From assembly GCF_002272785.1 (NCBI RefSeq), contig NZ_MLAS01000005.1:1-64000 (forward strand): a stretch of 64,000 nucleotides of DNA. Direction: 5' to 3'. Of the stretch, positions 45,921-54,889 are shown in pieces. Each line of letters begins with the position of its first letter. Positions within the stretch are counted from its first letter, which is position 1. This DNA comes from Helicobacter sp. 13S00477-4. GTDB taxonomy: Bacteria; Campylobacterota; Campylobacteria; Campylobacterales; Helicobacteraceae. Below the pieces are notes generated by a model that saw only the letters and a program-made list of their open reading frames with translations, did not search any database and had not been told where the DNA came from. The position numbers were made by a program, and so were the translations under genes.

Positions 45921-46415
45921 TAATATTCCTTGTTTGATATTCAATGAGATTTTACTAAAATTTTATATAAGCCTATATCAATCTATAAAACCCCATATAA
46001 AACATAAGTTATTTGAATAACTAAATAACTCAAGCTCATTTTTTTCTCTATTTAAAATCTTTATAAAATTCTCTGATAAATTGACAATCATTATAACTCA
46101 ATAGCTTCCTGTGTTTTTATAATGTGATTTTGTATTTACCATAAAGTGGGTTGCTAAAAAATGTACTTTCATTGTCATATGTAAGGAATAAAACTAAACT
46201 ATTCTTTGCTTAGATTTAATATGAAGTTATATAGAATTCTAAAAAAATTAATTAAAATTTTTATATTTTAAAATATATTAAGATTTGAATTTATTTTTAA
46301 TATTGCCATTTATTTTAGTTTTCAGTGGTATATTACATTAATTTATACGAAGGAAAAATATGGATTTTAAAGATTATATAAATATTGAATTTTTTGTAAG
46401 TAAGATTGTAATACT
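45921..46415. other. 495-base AT-rich intergenic region with palindromes and a possible gene remnant
   Basis: No RNA gene recognised. There is a 7-bp palindrome (AGTTATT-TG-AATAACT, 46007-46022) and a Fur-box-like stretch near 46076-46095 (GACAATCATTATA resembles the right part of a Fur box). On the plus strand AAGGAAAAAT precedes ATG 46360 and a 58-codon frame that soon runs into the antisense of the aminotransferase gene. The upstream half looks like regulatory DNA for a gene no longer present. Confidence 0.4.
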
Positions 46416-46536
46416 TTATTTAATTAAATTTTGCAATTCTTGGAATTTGTTTGCAATATATTCTATTTCTTTTTCTCTGATATGTGTGCCTATTGGAAGA
46501 CTAAGAATTTCTTTAGAGTATTCTTTAGCATATTGA
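46360..46536 (+). pseudogene. Possible 5' remnant of a lost gene
   Basis: ATG 46360 has a good ribosome site (GAAGGA) and a TATATT box about 25 bases upstream. It starts MDFKDYINIEFFVSKIVILY, which looks like a genuine N-terminus with a hydrophobic segment, but after 18 codons it overlaps the end of the minus-strand aminotransferase gene. It may be the start of a gene truncated by the rearrangement that brought in its neighbour, or chance. Confidence 0.25.
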
Positions 46537-47561
46537 TTAGAGGAAACCTTGCAGTTATCTAAAGAGTTGATAAAAGGTAGACTACCTAAGTCTTGAGGGT
46601 AGTGTATGCCACAAGCTATATTGTTTTTTTCTAAAAAATCCAGGATTATTTTTCTTTTACCTTTAAACTTATTAATAAGTCTGATGACATATAAATGCCA
46701 TACATTGGAATCTTGGTAATCTGTTTTGGGTGGGAGTAGAATATTTTGGAATACAGAAAGGTGTTTGTCATAGATTTTGGAGATATTTTGTCGGTATTGA
46801 TTGTTAGTTTGGAGATATTTTAGCTTGATATCTAAGATAGCTGCTTGGATTGTGTCTAATCTTGAGTTTCTACCAACAAGGCTATGGTCATATTTATTAT
46901 TTTTAATCCCATGATTGGCAATGATTTTGCATTTTTCTATCAAATCAATTTCATTGCTTACGATAGCCCCACCATCGCCATAAGCACCTAAGTTTTTTCC
47001 TGGATAAAAGCTAAAACAACCTATATCACCGATACTACCAATGCTTTTTGGTTTACCATGATAGAGTATTTTAGCTCCATGTGCTTGGGAGCAATCTTCA
47101 ATTATCTTGAGGTTATGTTTGTTTGCAATCTTTAAGATAGACTCCATATCGCAAGCTCTGCCATAGAGATGGACAACCATAATAGCTGAAGTTTTTGACG
47201 TGATGGCATTTTGTATTTTTATAGGATCAATGAGATAATCTTCACCACAATCGACTAATACTGCTTGATGACCAGTATTTAAAATGGCTTCAAGCGAGGC
47301 TATGAAGGTATTGGATGGGAGAATAATCTCGCTATTTTTTGGTAAATTCAGTGATTTGATAGCGATTTCAAGTGCATCTGTTCCATTACCCACCCCAACA
47401 CAACCTTTTGTTTGAGTGAATGTAGCAAAATGATTTTCAAATTCCCTAAGGGGTTCACCACCAATAAAATTTGCTTTTTGGATAATATTAACGATAGCCC
47501 TGTGGATTTCGGGCTTTATGTTTTGATATTCTTTGAATAGGTCAAGGGATTTGATTTGCAT
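46416..47561 (-). CDS. DegT/DnrJ/EryC1 family PLP-dependent sugar aminotransferase
   Basis: 381 residues from ATG 47561, directly after the metQ stop. Motifs: FIGGEPLREFENHFA, GVGNGTDALEIAIKSL, PLP Asp region KIIEDCSQAHGA, and the Schiff-base Lys in CFSFYPGKNLGAYGDGGAIV. The family transaminates keto-sugar nucleotides for LPS, capsule or glycoprotein sugars (FdtB/QdtB-like enzymes are close in layout). There is no clear ribosome site, so it may depend on read-through from the met operon. It is out of place beside a methionine transporter and may be acquired; its sugar is unknown. Confidence 0.85.
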   Translation of the reverse strand: MQIKSLDLFKEYQNIKPEIHRAIVNIIQKANFIGGEPLREFENHFATFTQTKGCVGVGNGTDALEIAIKSLNLPKNSEIILPSNTFIASLEAILNTGHQAVLVDCGEDYLIDPIKIQNAITSKTSAIMVVHLYGRACDMESILKIANKHNLKIIEDCSQAHGAKILYHGKPKSIGSIGDIGCFSFYPGKNLGAYGDGGAIVSNEIDLIEKCKIIANHGIKNNKYDHSLVGRNSRLDTIQAAILDIKLKYLQTNNQYRQNISKIYDKHLSVFQNILLPPKTDYQDSNVWHLYVIRLINKFKGKRKIILDFLEKNNIACGIHYPQDLGSLPFINSLDNCKVSSNQYAKEYSKEILSLPIGTHIREKEIEYIANKFQELQNLIK

Positions 47562-47565
47562 AGTT

Positions 47566-48330
47566 TTAGAATGCTGGGATAATCTCGCCATTGTAATTAT
47601 CTAAGATAAATTTTTTTACTTTTTGGCTTTGGAGTGCTTTTTTTAGCTCAATGATGTCTTTTCTGTTTTTTTCATCTTCTCTGATGACCAAGAGATTGGC
47701 ATAAGGAGAATCAGGACCTTCTGTAAAAAGAGCGTCTTTGATAGTTAATCCAGCTTGTAAGGCATAATTTCCATTGATGATAGCTCCATCAAGATCATTA
47801 AGTGTTTTGGTAAGCATAGCAGCTTCTAGTGGACGAATTTTGAGATTTTTTGGGTTTTTGATAATGTCAAATTCATTTGAAAAGAGATTATTGGGGTCTT
47901 TGAGTGTGATAAGTCCTTGTTTGTGTAGTAAAATAAGTGCTCTACCTCCATTGCTAGGATCATTAGGAATCCCAATAGAAGCACCATTTTTTAGTTCATC
48001 AATGGATTTTATTTTTTTAGAATAAAAACCTAAAGGCTCAATGTGAATTTTTGCAATTCCAATAAGGTGTAGATGCCTATCTTTATTGAATTTTTCTAAA
48101 TAAGGTCCGTGTTGGATGAAATTAGCATCCAGAGATTTATCAGCCAATGAGAGGTTTGGTGTGACATAGTCAGTGAATTCAATGACTTTGAGTTCAATAC
48201 CCTTTTTTTTCAAATCAGGGATGATAGCTTTGAGTATTTGTGCTTGTGGGACTGGGGTTGCACCGACTTTTAAAACTCCTGCTTGCATGAAACTAAGTGT
48301 TAAAAGTAAAATAAAGCCTATTTTTTTCAT
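47566..48330 (-). CDS. metQ: MetQ/NlpA-family methionine-binding protein, second copy
   Basis: 254 residues, signal peptide MKKIGFILLLTLSFMQA. Core motifs VGATPVPQAQILKAI, TDYVTPNLSLADKSLDANFI, and AIINGNYALQAGL are typical NlpA. The lipobox Cys is absent (FMQAGVLKVG), so it would be a free periplasmic protein unless a later residue anchors it. Overlaps the first copy by 4 bases. The two copies share the same plan and probably arose by tandem duplication, possibly with different ligands. Confidence 0.9.
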   Translation of the reverse strand: MKKIGFILLLTLSFMQAGVLKVGATPVPQAQILKAIIPDLKKKGIELKVIEFTDYVTPNLSLADKSLDANFIQHGPYLEKFNKDRHLHLIGIAKIHIEPLGFYSKKIKSIDELKNGASIGIPNDPSNGGRALILLHKQGLITLKDPNNLFSNEFDIIKNPKNLKIRPLEAAMLTKTLNDLDGAIINGNYALQAGLTIKDALFTEGPDSPYANLLVIREDEKNRKDIIELKKALQSQKVKKFILDNYNGEIIPAF

Positions 48331-49124
48331 TTGTTTTTCCTTGTTTGTGAGGGATTTTGTGCTGGGAGGATTTCTCCTTTGTATTTATTCAAGATAAACT
48401 TTTTTATTTCTGGACTCAAAAGCACTTTTTTAAGTTTTTGAATATCAGGATTATTTTGATTGTCTCTTCGTGATGCTAGGACATTCATATAAATGGATTT
48501 GTCATTTTCATGAAAAAAAGCTTGTTTGAGGCTAAAACCTGCCTGAAGAGCATAGTTTGCATTGATAATAGCTGCATCGACTCCATCTAGGATTTTTGGC
48601 AACATTGCTGCTTCGACTTGCTTGAATTTGAATTTTTTTGGGTTATCAATGATATCAAATTCTGTAGAATCTGTATTTGAAGGATCTTTTAGTTTGATGA
48701 GATTGAAATCATTGAGTAAAATAAGAGCTCGAGAATAATTTGTTGGATCATTAGGGAGTGCTATGGTAGCACCTTTTTTTATATCTGCTAGATTTTTATA
48801 CTTTTTGGAATAAAATCCAAGTGGGACGACATAAATAGGATCAAGTGCTATGAGATGAAAACCTCTGTCTTTGTTCATCTTCTCTAAAAAAGGTTTGTGT
48901 TGATAGAGATTTGCATCACTAGAGCCTTCATTTAATGATATATCTGGGGTTACATAATCAGTGAAGTTTTGGATAATCAAATTCACCCCTTCTTTGGATA
49001 AGATTGGTTTAGCAAATTGGAGTATTTCGGCTGCTGGGACTGGGGTTGCACCGACTTTAAGATCACCTCCAAATGATACAGTAACTATCAAAATGGGAAG
49101 TATAAGTGCATTGCGTAATTTCAT
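48327..49124 (-). CDS. metQ: MetQ/NlpA-family methionine-binding protein, first copy
   Basis: 265 residues from ATG 49124 (AAGGAG upstream; the frame is open to 49166). Signal peptide MKLRNALILPILIVTVSFGG, again without a lipobox Cys. Motifs VGATPVPAAEILQFA, TDYVTPDISLNEGSSDANLY and AIINANYALQAGFSLKQAFF. It follows metI by 13 bases. Substrate is probably D/L-methionine or a related amino acid. Confidence 0.9.
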   Translation of the reverse strand: MKLRNALILPILIVTVSFGGDLKVGATPVPAAEILQFAKPILSKEGVNLIIQNFTDYVTPDISLNEGSSDANLYQHKPFLEKMNKDRGFHLIALDPIYVVPLGFYSKKYKNLADIKKGATIALPNDPTNYSRALILLNDFNLIKLKDPSNTDSTEFDIIDNPKKFKFKQVEAAMLPKILDGVDAAIINANYALQAGFSLKQAFFHENDKSIYMNVLASRRDNQNNPDIQKLKKVLLSPEIKKFILNKYKGEILPAQNPSQTRKNK

Positions 49125-49137
49125 TATTATCTCCTTA

Positions 49138-49782
49138 TTATTTATATTTTCTGAGTCGCTTAGCAATTAAATCACCAATACTCTGAATGATTTGCACTAA
49201 AATAATAATAGTAATGACTGAATAAAACAATATATCTGGGCGATAAGTCTGATAGCCAATACGGATTGCTAAATCTCCTAGTCCACCTGCTCCAACAGCT
49301 CCTGCCATTGCAGAGTATCCGATAAGAGAAATAGTAGTGATGGTGAGTGCATTCACCAAAGAGGGGAGGCTTTCACTAACCATCATTTTAACAATAATGA
49401 ATTTATTGGCTCCTATACTTTGGGCTGCTTCAATGAGTCCTTTAGGGACTTCGGCTAGTGCTGCTTCAAAGAGTCGTGCTACAAAAGGGATAGCAGATAT
49501 TGAAAGTGGTATGATGGCAGCTGTGCTACCAATACTTGTTCCAATCATAAAACGCGATAATGGAAGTAATAATATAATCAATATGATAAAGGGAAATGAA
49601 CGAGCAGTATTGACAACCCCACCCAAAATTTTATTAACCAGTGGCATTGGAGCTATGCCATCTTTTTGTGTGATCTGTAAAAATATACCTAAAGGCAATC
49701 CAAAAATAACAGCAAAAATACAAGAAAAAAAGACCATATAAAGGGTCTCAAATGTAGAGTTATAAATCATATTAAATATCAT
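49138..49782 (-). CDS. metI: Methionine ABC transporter permease
   Basis: 214 residues with about five membrane segments. Conserved MetI features: LGIFLQITQKDGIAP-type loop, NTARSFPFIILIILLLPLSR, and the EAA loop AALAEVPKGLIEAAQSIGAN with the C-terminal GAVGAGGLGDLAIRIGYQ. Overlaps metN by 11 bases. Partner of MetN and MetQ for methionine uptake. Confidence 0.95.
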   Translation of the reverse strand: MIFNMIYNSTFETLYMVFFSCIFAVIFGLPLGIFLQITQKDGIAPMPLVNKILGGVVNTARSFPFIILIILLLPLSRFMIGTSIGSTAAIIPLSISAIPFVARLFEAALAEVPKGLIEAAQSIGANKFIIVKMMVSESLPSLVNALTITTISLIGYSAMAGAVGAGGLGDLAIRIGYQTYRPDILFYSVITIIILVQIIQSIGDLIAKRLRKYK

Positions 49783-50815
49783 TTGACCTACCTAAATTGT
49801 GAATAGTTAAGCCTTTTTCTTTGAGATAAATTATAGAATTTTTGATTTTGTCTTGCCCTCCAGTGAATTTGATTACCAAATGCCCAATACTTTCTGTGGC
49901 GAGCTCTTCAATATTTCCTGATAATATATTAGCATCAATATCAAATCGTTTGATGATATCAGAAATTAATGGTTCATTAGCATTTTCTCCAGTAAAAATG
50001 ATTTCATAAACATTGGTTTGATCTTTGAGAGAAGATAGGATGTGTTTATTGTCTGTTGGGGGGAGGTAGGAGATCAGTTCTTTGGTGATTTCGTTTTGAG
50101 GATTGCTAAAAACTTCGTGTACAAGACCCTTTTCAATAATCTCTCCATCACTCATCACACACATTTTATTGCAGATTTCCTTGATGACTTCTATTTGGTG
50201 AGTGATGAGGACTACAGTGAGGTTGAATTTTTTTTGAATATCTTTAAGTAGTTTTAGGATGGATTTTGTAGTTTTTGTATCTAGAGCACTTGTGGCTTCA
50301 TCACAAAGGAGTATTTTAGGGTGGTTTGCAAGTGCTCTGGCTATGGCTACTCTTTGTTTTTGTCCTCCACTGAGTTGGCTTGGATAAAAATTGACTTTTT
50401 CTGTGAGTCCTACAATTTCAAGTAATTCTAAAACTCTTTTACGAATATCTTGTTTCTTCCAATGAGCAATCTCAAGAGAGAAAGAGATATTATCAAAAAC
50501 ATTCCTGCTGCTCAATAGATTGAAATGTTGAAAAATCATACCAATTTTTTGACGTGTTTTTTGTAATTCTTTAGGTTTGAGTGTGAGCATATTGATACTA
50601 TCAACTGTAATATAGCCAGTAGTAGGTTCTTCAAGTCGGTTTATGAGACGAATGAGGGTTGATTTTCCTGCACCAGAATAGCCAATAATGCCCATAATAT
50701 CACCTGCATTTACTTCTAAATCAAGTTTTTTAATAGCACAAAATCCATTTGGATATGTTTTGGATATATCTTTTAAAGTAATTATAACAAGCTCCTTATG
50801 TGGAATTGCACACAT
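49772..50815 (-). CDS. metN: Methionine ABC transporter ATP-binding protein
   Basis: ABC ATPase with C-terminal NIL domain. Walker A GYSGAGKSTLI, signature LSGGQKQRVAIARALANHP, Walker B ILLCDEATSALD; NIL regulatory domain over the last 90 residues. The only in-frame ATG is 50815 (MCAIPHKELV), but it has no ribosome site. A perfect AAGGAG (50792-50797) lies inside this frame, 6 bases before ATA at 50783-50785, which begins IITLKDISKTYP, the usual family start. Real translation may thus begin at a non-standard codon. An inverted repeat (AACCAATT/AAATTTGGTT, 50818-50839) lies upstream. Confidence 0.93.
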   Translation of the reverse strand: MCAIPHKELVIITLKDISKTYPNGFCAIKKLDLEVNAGDIMGIIGYSGAGKSTLIRLINRLEEPTTGYITVDSINMLTLKPKELQKTRQKIGMIFQHFNLLSSRNVFDNISFSLEIAHWKKQDIRKRVLELLEIVGLTEKVNFYPSQLSGGQKQRVAIARALANHPKILLCDEATSALDTKTTKSILKLLKDIQKKFNLTVVLITHQIEVIKEICNKMCVMSDGEIIEKGLVHEVFSNPQNEITKELISYLPPTDNKHILSSLKDQTNVYEIIFTGENANEPLISDIIKRFDIDANILSGNIEELATESIGHLVIKFTGGQDKIKNSIIYLKEKGLTIHNLGRSNDI

Positions 50816-50950
50816 TAAACCAATTATTCAAATTTGGTTCGAATTCTATATTAATTTTTTATAAACACGATTTGTATTTGTATTTTATTCGGGTATTTTA
50901 TTTTTCAGTGTTACAAATATTCTCAAAGTTTAATTCAGATATATTTTAAT

Positions 50951-51220
50951 TTAGCTTAATTGTGAAGTATTTTCTGTGTTTTTTAGCCAAATAAAGATTT
51001 CTATGATACTTTCATAGAGCTCTTCAGGAATAGAATCTTGAATTTGAATTTTTGTGAGCGAATCAGCTAATTCAGGGTTAGCAAAAATAGGTATTTGGAA
51101 TTCTTTTGCTTTAATAATAATACTTTTTGCTAATTCGCCTATCCCTGAAGCAACGACTTTAGTCGTGCCATTGATTTCAGAATTATAAGCTAATGCAGCT
51201 GCTTTGAGGGTGTTTTTCAT
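50951..51220 (-). CDS. flhX: FlhX, stand-alone FlhB C-terminal domain homologue
   Basis: 89 residues equivalent to the cytoplasmic C-terminal (FlhB-CC) domain of the flagellar export switch protein: AALAYNSEINGTTKVVASGI, then FQIPIFANPELADSLTKIQI. No membrane part and no NPTH autocleavage motif. In H. pylori FlhX can substitute for the C-terminal fragment of FlhB. Begins immediately after ribE; same neighbour as in H. pylori. Confidence 0.88.
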   Translation of the reverse strand: MKNTLKAAALAYNSEINGTTKVVASGIGELAKSIIIKAKEFQIPIFANPELADSLTKIQIQDSIPEELYESIIEIFIWLKNTENTSQLS

Positions 51221-51841
51221 TCAGTAACTTAATAGGATAGAATTGATTTCATCCCAAGAATGAGAGTTTGATGTTTTGTCACGTTTCTTTAATAAATGAG
51301 CAATACTCCTTACTAAAATGTCAGTCTCTATATTTACCCTTCTACCACTTACATAGGTATGAAATAATGTATGTTGGAAGGTATATGGGATGACAGTGAC
51401 TTTGAAATTTTGGGCAGAAATATCAGATACAGTGAGGCTTATTCCATCTATGGTAATAGAGCCTTGAGGGATAATGAGGTTTAGGATTTCTTTGTTTGCT
51501 TGGATTATAAAATCAGTTTGATTATAATTTGGTGAAATGGTTTTGATAAGACCAATACCATCAATATGCCCTTGTACAAAATGTCCATCAAGACGTGAAT
51601 TTGCCAATAAGGCAGGTTCAATATGGACAAGGTTTTGATAATTTTCTATTGCTATGTATTGTTGAGTGTGTTTGCTAAGCTCTACCTCAAAGCCATTTTT
51701 AGTAATTTTGATGACTGTGAGGCAGGCACCATTCACGGCAATGCTATCCCCAATTTCTGGTTTATAGGTGCTTTGTAGACATAAAATATTATTTTGAATT
51801 TTTTTTACTTTTGCAATTTCTCGTATGAGACCACTAAACAA
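51221..51841 (-). CDS. ribE: Riboflavin synthase (alpha subunit)
   Basis: 206 residues with two lumazine-binding repeats: MFSGLIREIAKVKK with GDSIAVNGACLTVIKI in the first and FVQGHIDGIGLIKTI with GSITIDGISLTVSDI in the second. Dismutates two lumazines into riboflavin. Full length. Immediately upstream of flhX. No FMN riboswitch is visible in the short upstream gap. Confidence 0.95.
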   Translation of the reverse strand: MFSGLIREIAKVKKIQNNILCLQSTYKPEIGDSIAVNGACLTVIKITKNGFEVELSKHTQQYIAIENYQNLVHIEPALLANSRLDGHFVQGHIDGIGLIKTISPNYNQTDFIIQANKEILNLIIPQGSITIDGISLTVSDISAQNFKVTVIPYTFQHTLFHTYVSGRRVNIETDILVRSIAHLLKKRDKTSNSHSWDEINSILLSY

Positions 51842-51946
51842 ATTAGATTCCTTATTTTCTCATTGTTAAAATATCTTTTTTTTGAGTTAGAATGTTATAT
51901 CAAATTTTTTGTAGATTTTACCATAACAATATTAAGGGACAATCAA

Positions 51947-52714
51947 ATGAGTTGTTTGATAGACACGCATTGCCATTTGGATAATGAGATTTATGAAAAT
52001 GATTTAGAAGATGTAATCAAACGTGCTATGGAAAATGGTATAAAAAAGATTATTATTCCAGCAGCTGATCCCAAAGATTTACCAAAGGCTATAGAAATTG
52101 TAAATAAATATGAACATATTTATTTTGCAGTTGGTATCCATCCAGATGAGGTAATGAATGCCAATCTTGAAGGAATAAGGCAATATGTTCATCATCCTAA
52201 ATGTGTTGCTATTGGTGAATGCGGCCTGGATTATTATCGTTTGCCACCACACGAAAAAAGGGAAGAACTTAAAAAGATTCAAAAAGAGACTTTCAGGCAT
52301 CATATAGAATTGGCTATTGAGGTCAATAAACCCCTAATTGTACATATACGTGAAGCTAGTTTTGATGCTTTTGAGATTTTGAAAGTATATAAGGTAAGGG
52401 GTGTTTTGCATTGTTTTAATGCAGATGAAATTTTATTAGAGCTTTCAGATAGATTTTATTATGGAATTGGTGGGGTGGCTACTTTTAAAAATGCGAAAAA
52501 AATTGTAGAAATTATGCCAAGAATACCTAAAAATAGGATTGTGCTTGAAACAGATGCACCTTATTTGACTCCACATCCTCATCGTGGAGAACGTAATGAG
52601 CCAATGTATATTCCTTTGGTTGTGGAAAAACTCTCTGAAATCCTCGGATTATCTGCTTTTGATATTGGAATGTTGAGTACCCAAAATGCTTTTGATTTGT
52701 TTGGTGAGATTTGA
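51947..52714 (+). CDS. tatD: TatD-family metal-dependent hydrolase (DNase-like)
   Basis: 255 residues from ATG 51947 (AAGGGA upstream); the open frame extends upstream over the ribE start but without a ribosome site. Metal ligands: LIDTHCHLDNEIY (HxH), AIGECGLDYYRLP (Glu), VHIREASFDAF and VLHCFNAD (His), LETDAPYLTPHPHRGERNEP (Asp). TatD enzymes have 3'-exonuclease activity. Despite the name it is not part of the Tat machine. Confidence 0.93.
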   Translation: MSCLIDTHCHLDNEIYENDLEDVIKRAMENGIKKIIIPAADPKDLPKAIEIVNKYEHIYFAVGIHPDEVMNANLEGIRQYVHHPKCVAIGECGLDYYRLPPHEKREELKKIQKETFRHHIELAIEVNKPLIVHIREASFDAFEILKVYKVRGVLHCFNADEILLELSDRFYYGIGGVATFKNAKKIVEIMPRIPKNRIVLETDAPYLTPHPHRGERNEPMYIPLVVEKLSEILGLSAFDIGMLSTQNAFDLFGEI

Positions 52715-52809
52715 GGATTAGATATTAGGATTTTGAGTTTTAAGTATTTTTCAAGTAGAATCAATATTTCCAAAAAGAATGTGTTAAAAGTTTTTGTTTA
52801 GGAAGTTTG

Positions 52810-53925
52810 ATGAAATTTAAAATATTGGTATTATCATTTTGTCTTTGTTCTATAGGATTCCTTAGAGCTGAATTTAAAAATTTGGTTTATGATCGCTATG
52901 GTGAGGATATTTTGAATTCATTTGGAGTGAGTGGTTCATTTTTAGCCCAATTACGTGTGGAAAATCCACTTAAAACTTGGAGTGCAGAAACCAGATGGGA
53001 TTATTTTTTAGAGAAGTTTGATTCTAGTTATGAATTCATTCCTATTTTAAGAAGCATGATGGCAGAAGCTGGAATACCACAAGAATTTTTATTTTTGGCA
53101 ATGGCAGAGTCAGAATTTTCTACAAAGGCATATAGCCCAAAAAGAGCAGCTGGCATTTGGCAGTTAATGCCCACTACCGCCAAACAACTTGGTCTTAAAA
53201 TCAATGATTATGTTGATGAAAGACGCGATCCTATCAAGAGTACGCAAGCTGCAATTAAATATCTTCAATTTTTACATAAAATGACAGGTCAGTGGTATTT
53301 GGCAGCGATGGCATATAATTGTGGTGTAGGGAGATTACAAAAAGCGATAAAAGAGGCTAAAACAACAGATATTAGCGTACTTTTAGATGATAAAAAAAAG
53401 TATCTCCCCAAAGAAACTAGAAATTATATGAAAATGATTTTGAGTATGTCAGTGGCATTCAATAACATTGATAAACTCAAGAGTGCAGATAGAGAATATT
53501 TGTTGAATCGTGGAGCTATGGATACATTAGTAAGCGTCAATATTAAGGGAGGGACATTATTAGAGAGTATTGCAGAGGGTGCGGGTATGAGTTTAGCAGA
53601 TTTGAAAAAATATAACCGACAATTTCGATATAATTTTTTACCTCCAGGATATAAGGAATATAGCGTTTATATTCCTTATGAAAGACTGGCTTATTTCAAA
53701 CAAAATTTTAAAGAAGATCAAAATCCTAATGAAATGTTTGTATTGCATAAGGTCAAACAAGGTGAAACCCTCACTTCTATTTCAAGGAGATATAAGGTGA
53801 GCATTCAAGAGATAAAAATCACTAATAACCTCAAAAACTCATTTTTATCTATCAATCAAAAACTCATTGTCCCAGTTATCAGAAAAGATTATGCAAAATT
53901 AGCTCAAAATGAGGTTAAGCATTGA
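52810..53925 (+). CDS. mltD: Membrane-bound lytic murein transglycosylase D (MltD-like)
   Basis: 371 residues from ATG 52810 (AGGAAG upstream). Signal peptide, then a soluble-lytic-transglycosylase domain with catalytic Glu about residue 100 in FLAMAESEFSTKAYSPKRAA, GIWQLMPTTAKQLGL and YLAAMAYNCGVGRLQKAI. One LysM repeat near the C-terminus (about 305-350: KQGETLTSISRRYKVSIQEI). Cuts peptidoglycan glycan strands. Overlaps rlpA by 4 bases. Confidence 0.94.
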   Translation: MKFKILVLSFCLCSIGFLRAEFKNLVYDRYGEDILNSFGVSGSFLAQLRVENPLKTWSAETRWDYFLEKFDSSYEFIPILRSMMAEAGIPQEFLFLAMAESEFSTKAYSPKRAAGIWQLMPTTAKQLGLKINDYVDERRDPIKSTQAAIKYLQFLHKMTGQWYLAAMAYNCGVGRLQKAIKEAKTTDISVLLDDKKKYLPKETRNYMKMILSMSVAFNNIDKLKSADREYLLNRGAMDTLVSVNIKGGTLLESIAEGAGMSLADLKKYNRQFRYNFLPPGYKEYSVYIPYERLAYFKQNFKEDQNPNEMFVLHKVKQGETLTSISRRYKVSIQEIKITNNLKNSFLSINQKLIVPVIRKDYAKLAQNEVKH

Positions 53926-54887
53926 GAAAATGTTTGATCAGAGGGGTTTTATTTTTATGTTTAGTTTTGTTTTGTGCTTGTTCTCCTCAGAGTGTTTATA
54001 ATGGTGGTATTGGTGGATTTAGTGATTATGAAGGGTTGAAATCTTATCGTTCTAAAAAATATACTTCTAATTATACCAATCAATCTTCTTTAGATGAGAG
54101 TTCTAATTTTGGTGGTGGAAATAGTCCAGTAGATATTTTTTCAAATTCAAATCCTTCAATGTTGGAAGGAATGAGGGATTCTGCAGCAATACAGAGGGCT
54201 ACAATGAGACCTTATCAGATAGCAGGTAAGTGGTATTACCCTACACGTGTTGATGTAGGTGAAATTTTTGATGGTATTGCGAGTTGGTATGGACCTAATT
54301 TCCATGCCAAAAAGACTTCTAATGGGGAAATTTATAATATGCATGCACATACTGCTGCAAGCAAGATATTACCAATGAATACGGTTGTAAAAGTTTATAA
54401 TAAAGAAAATAGAAAAACCACTGTAGTTCGAATTAATGATAGGGGTCCTTTTGTCGATGGAAGGATTATTGATTTATCGAATGCGGCAGCTAGGGATATT
54501 GATATGGTAAATAAGGGAACTGCAAAAGTTCGCCTTGAGATTTTAGGTTTTGGTGGAGTGATTTCTAAAAATTATGAAAAATCTATTGATATGCCCCAAG
54601 CAGAAGGTTTAAAAAAAGAGTTTAAAATTGGTGAGAGTAAAAGCAGTATAGAAGGGGGTAATTTTTCTTTACAGGTTGGAGCCTTTAAGAAAAAAGAAGG
54701 TGCTATCAGTCTCAAGAATCAGAATGAAAAATTTATCCAGAATGGTGATTATAAGGTTGTTATAAAAGAACAAACAAGCAACGGTGAGCCAATTTATAGA
54801 GTTTTTGTCGAAGGTTTTAAAAGTGAAGATGAGGCTTTGGATTTTGCCAAATCAAAAAATATAGCAGGCATTGTTATCAGGGAGTGA
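53922..54887 (+). CDS. rlpA: RlpA-like septal lipoprotein with DPBB and SPOR domains
   Basis: 321 residues from TTG 53922. The N-terminal lipoprotein signal has a Cys near residue 20 (LVLFCACSPQ). The double-psi beta-barrel domain (about 125-215) has GIASWYGPNFHAKKTSNGEI and VRINDRGPFVDGRIIDLSNA. A C-terminal SPOR domain (about 245-320) starts FSLQVGAFKKKEGAI. In active RlpA a conserved Asp and a TAAH His are needed; here the corresponding stretch reads YNMHAHTAASKILPMNT, with Asn and Ser in those places, so lytic activity is doubtful. Confidence 0.9.
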   Translation: MRKCLIRGVLFLCLVLFCACSPQSVYNGGIGGFSDYEGLKSYRSKKYTSNYTNQSSLDESSNFGGGNSPVDIFSNSNPSMLEGMRDSAAIQRATMRPYQIAGKWYYPTRVDVGEIFDGIASWYGPNFHAKKTSNGEIYNMHAHTAASKILPMNTVVKVYNKENRKTTVVRINDRGPFVDGRIIDLSNAAARDIDMVNKGTAKVRLEILGFGGVISKNYEKSIDMPQAEGLKKEFKIGESKSSIEGGNFSLQVGAFKKKEGAISLKNQNEKFIQNGDYKVVIKEQTSNGEPIYRVFVEGFKSEDEALDFAKSKNIAGIVIRE

Positions 54888-54889
54888 AT

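Noticed and set aside
51794-51946. Extended N-terminus of TatD
   Set aside because: The extra 51 codons overlap the ribE start, lack a ribosome site and precede the conserved LIDTHCHLD start of the family.
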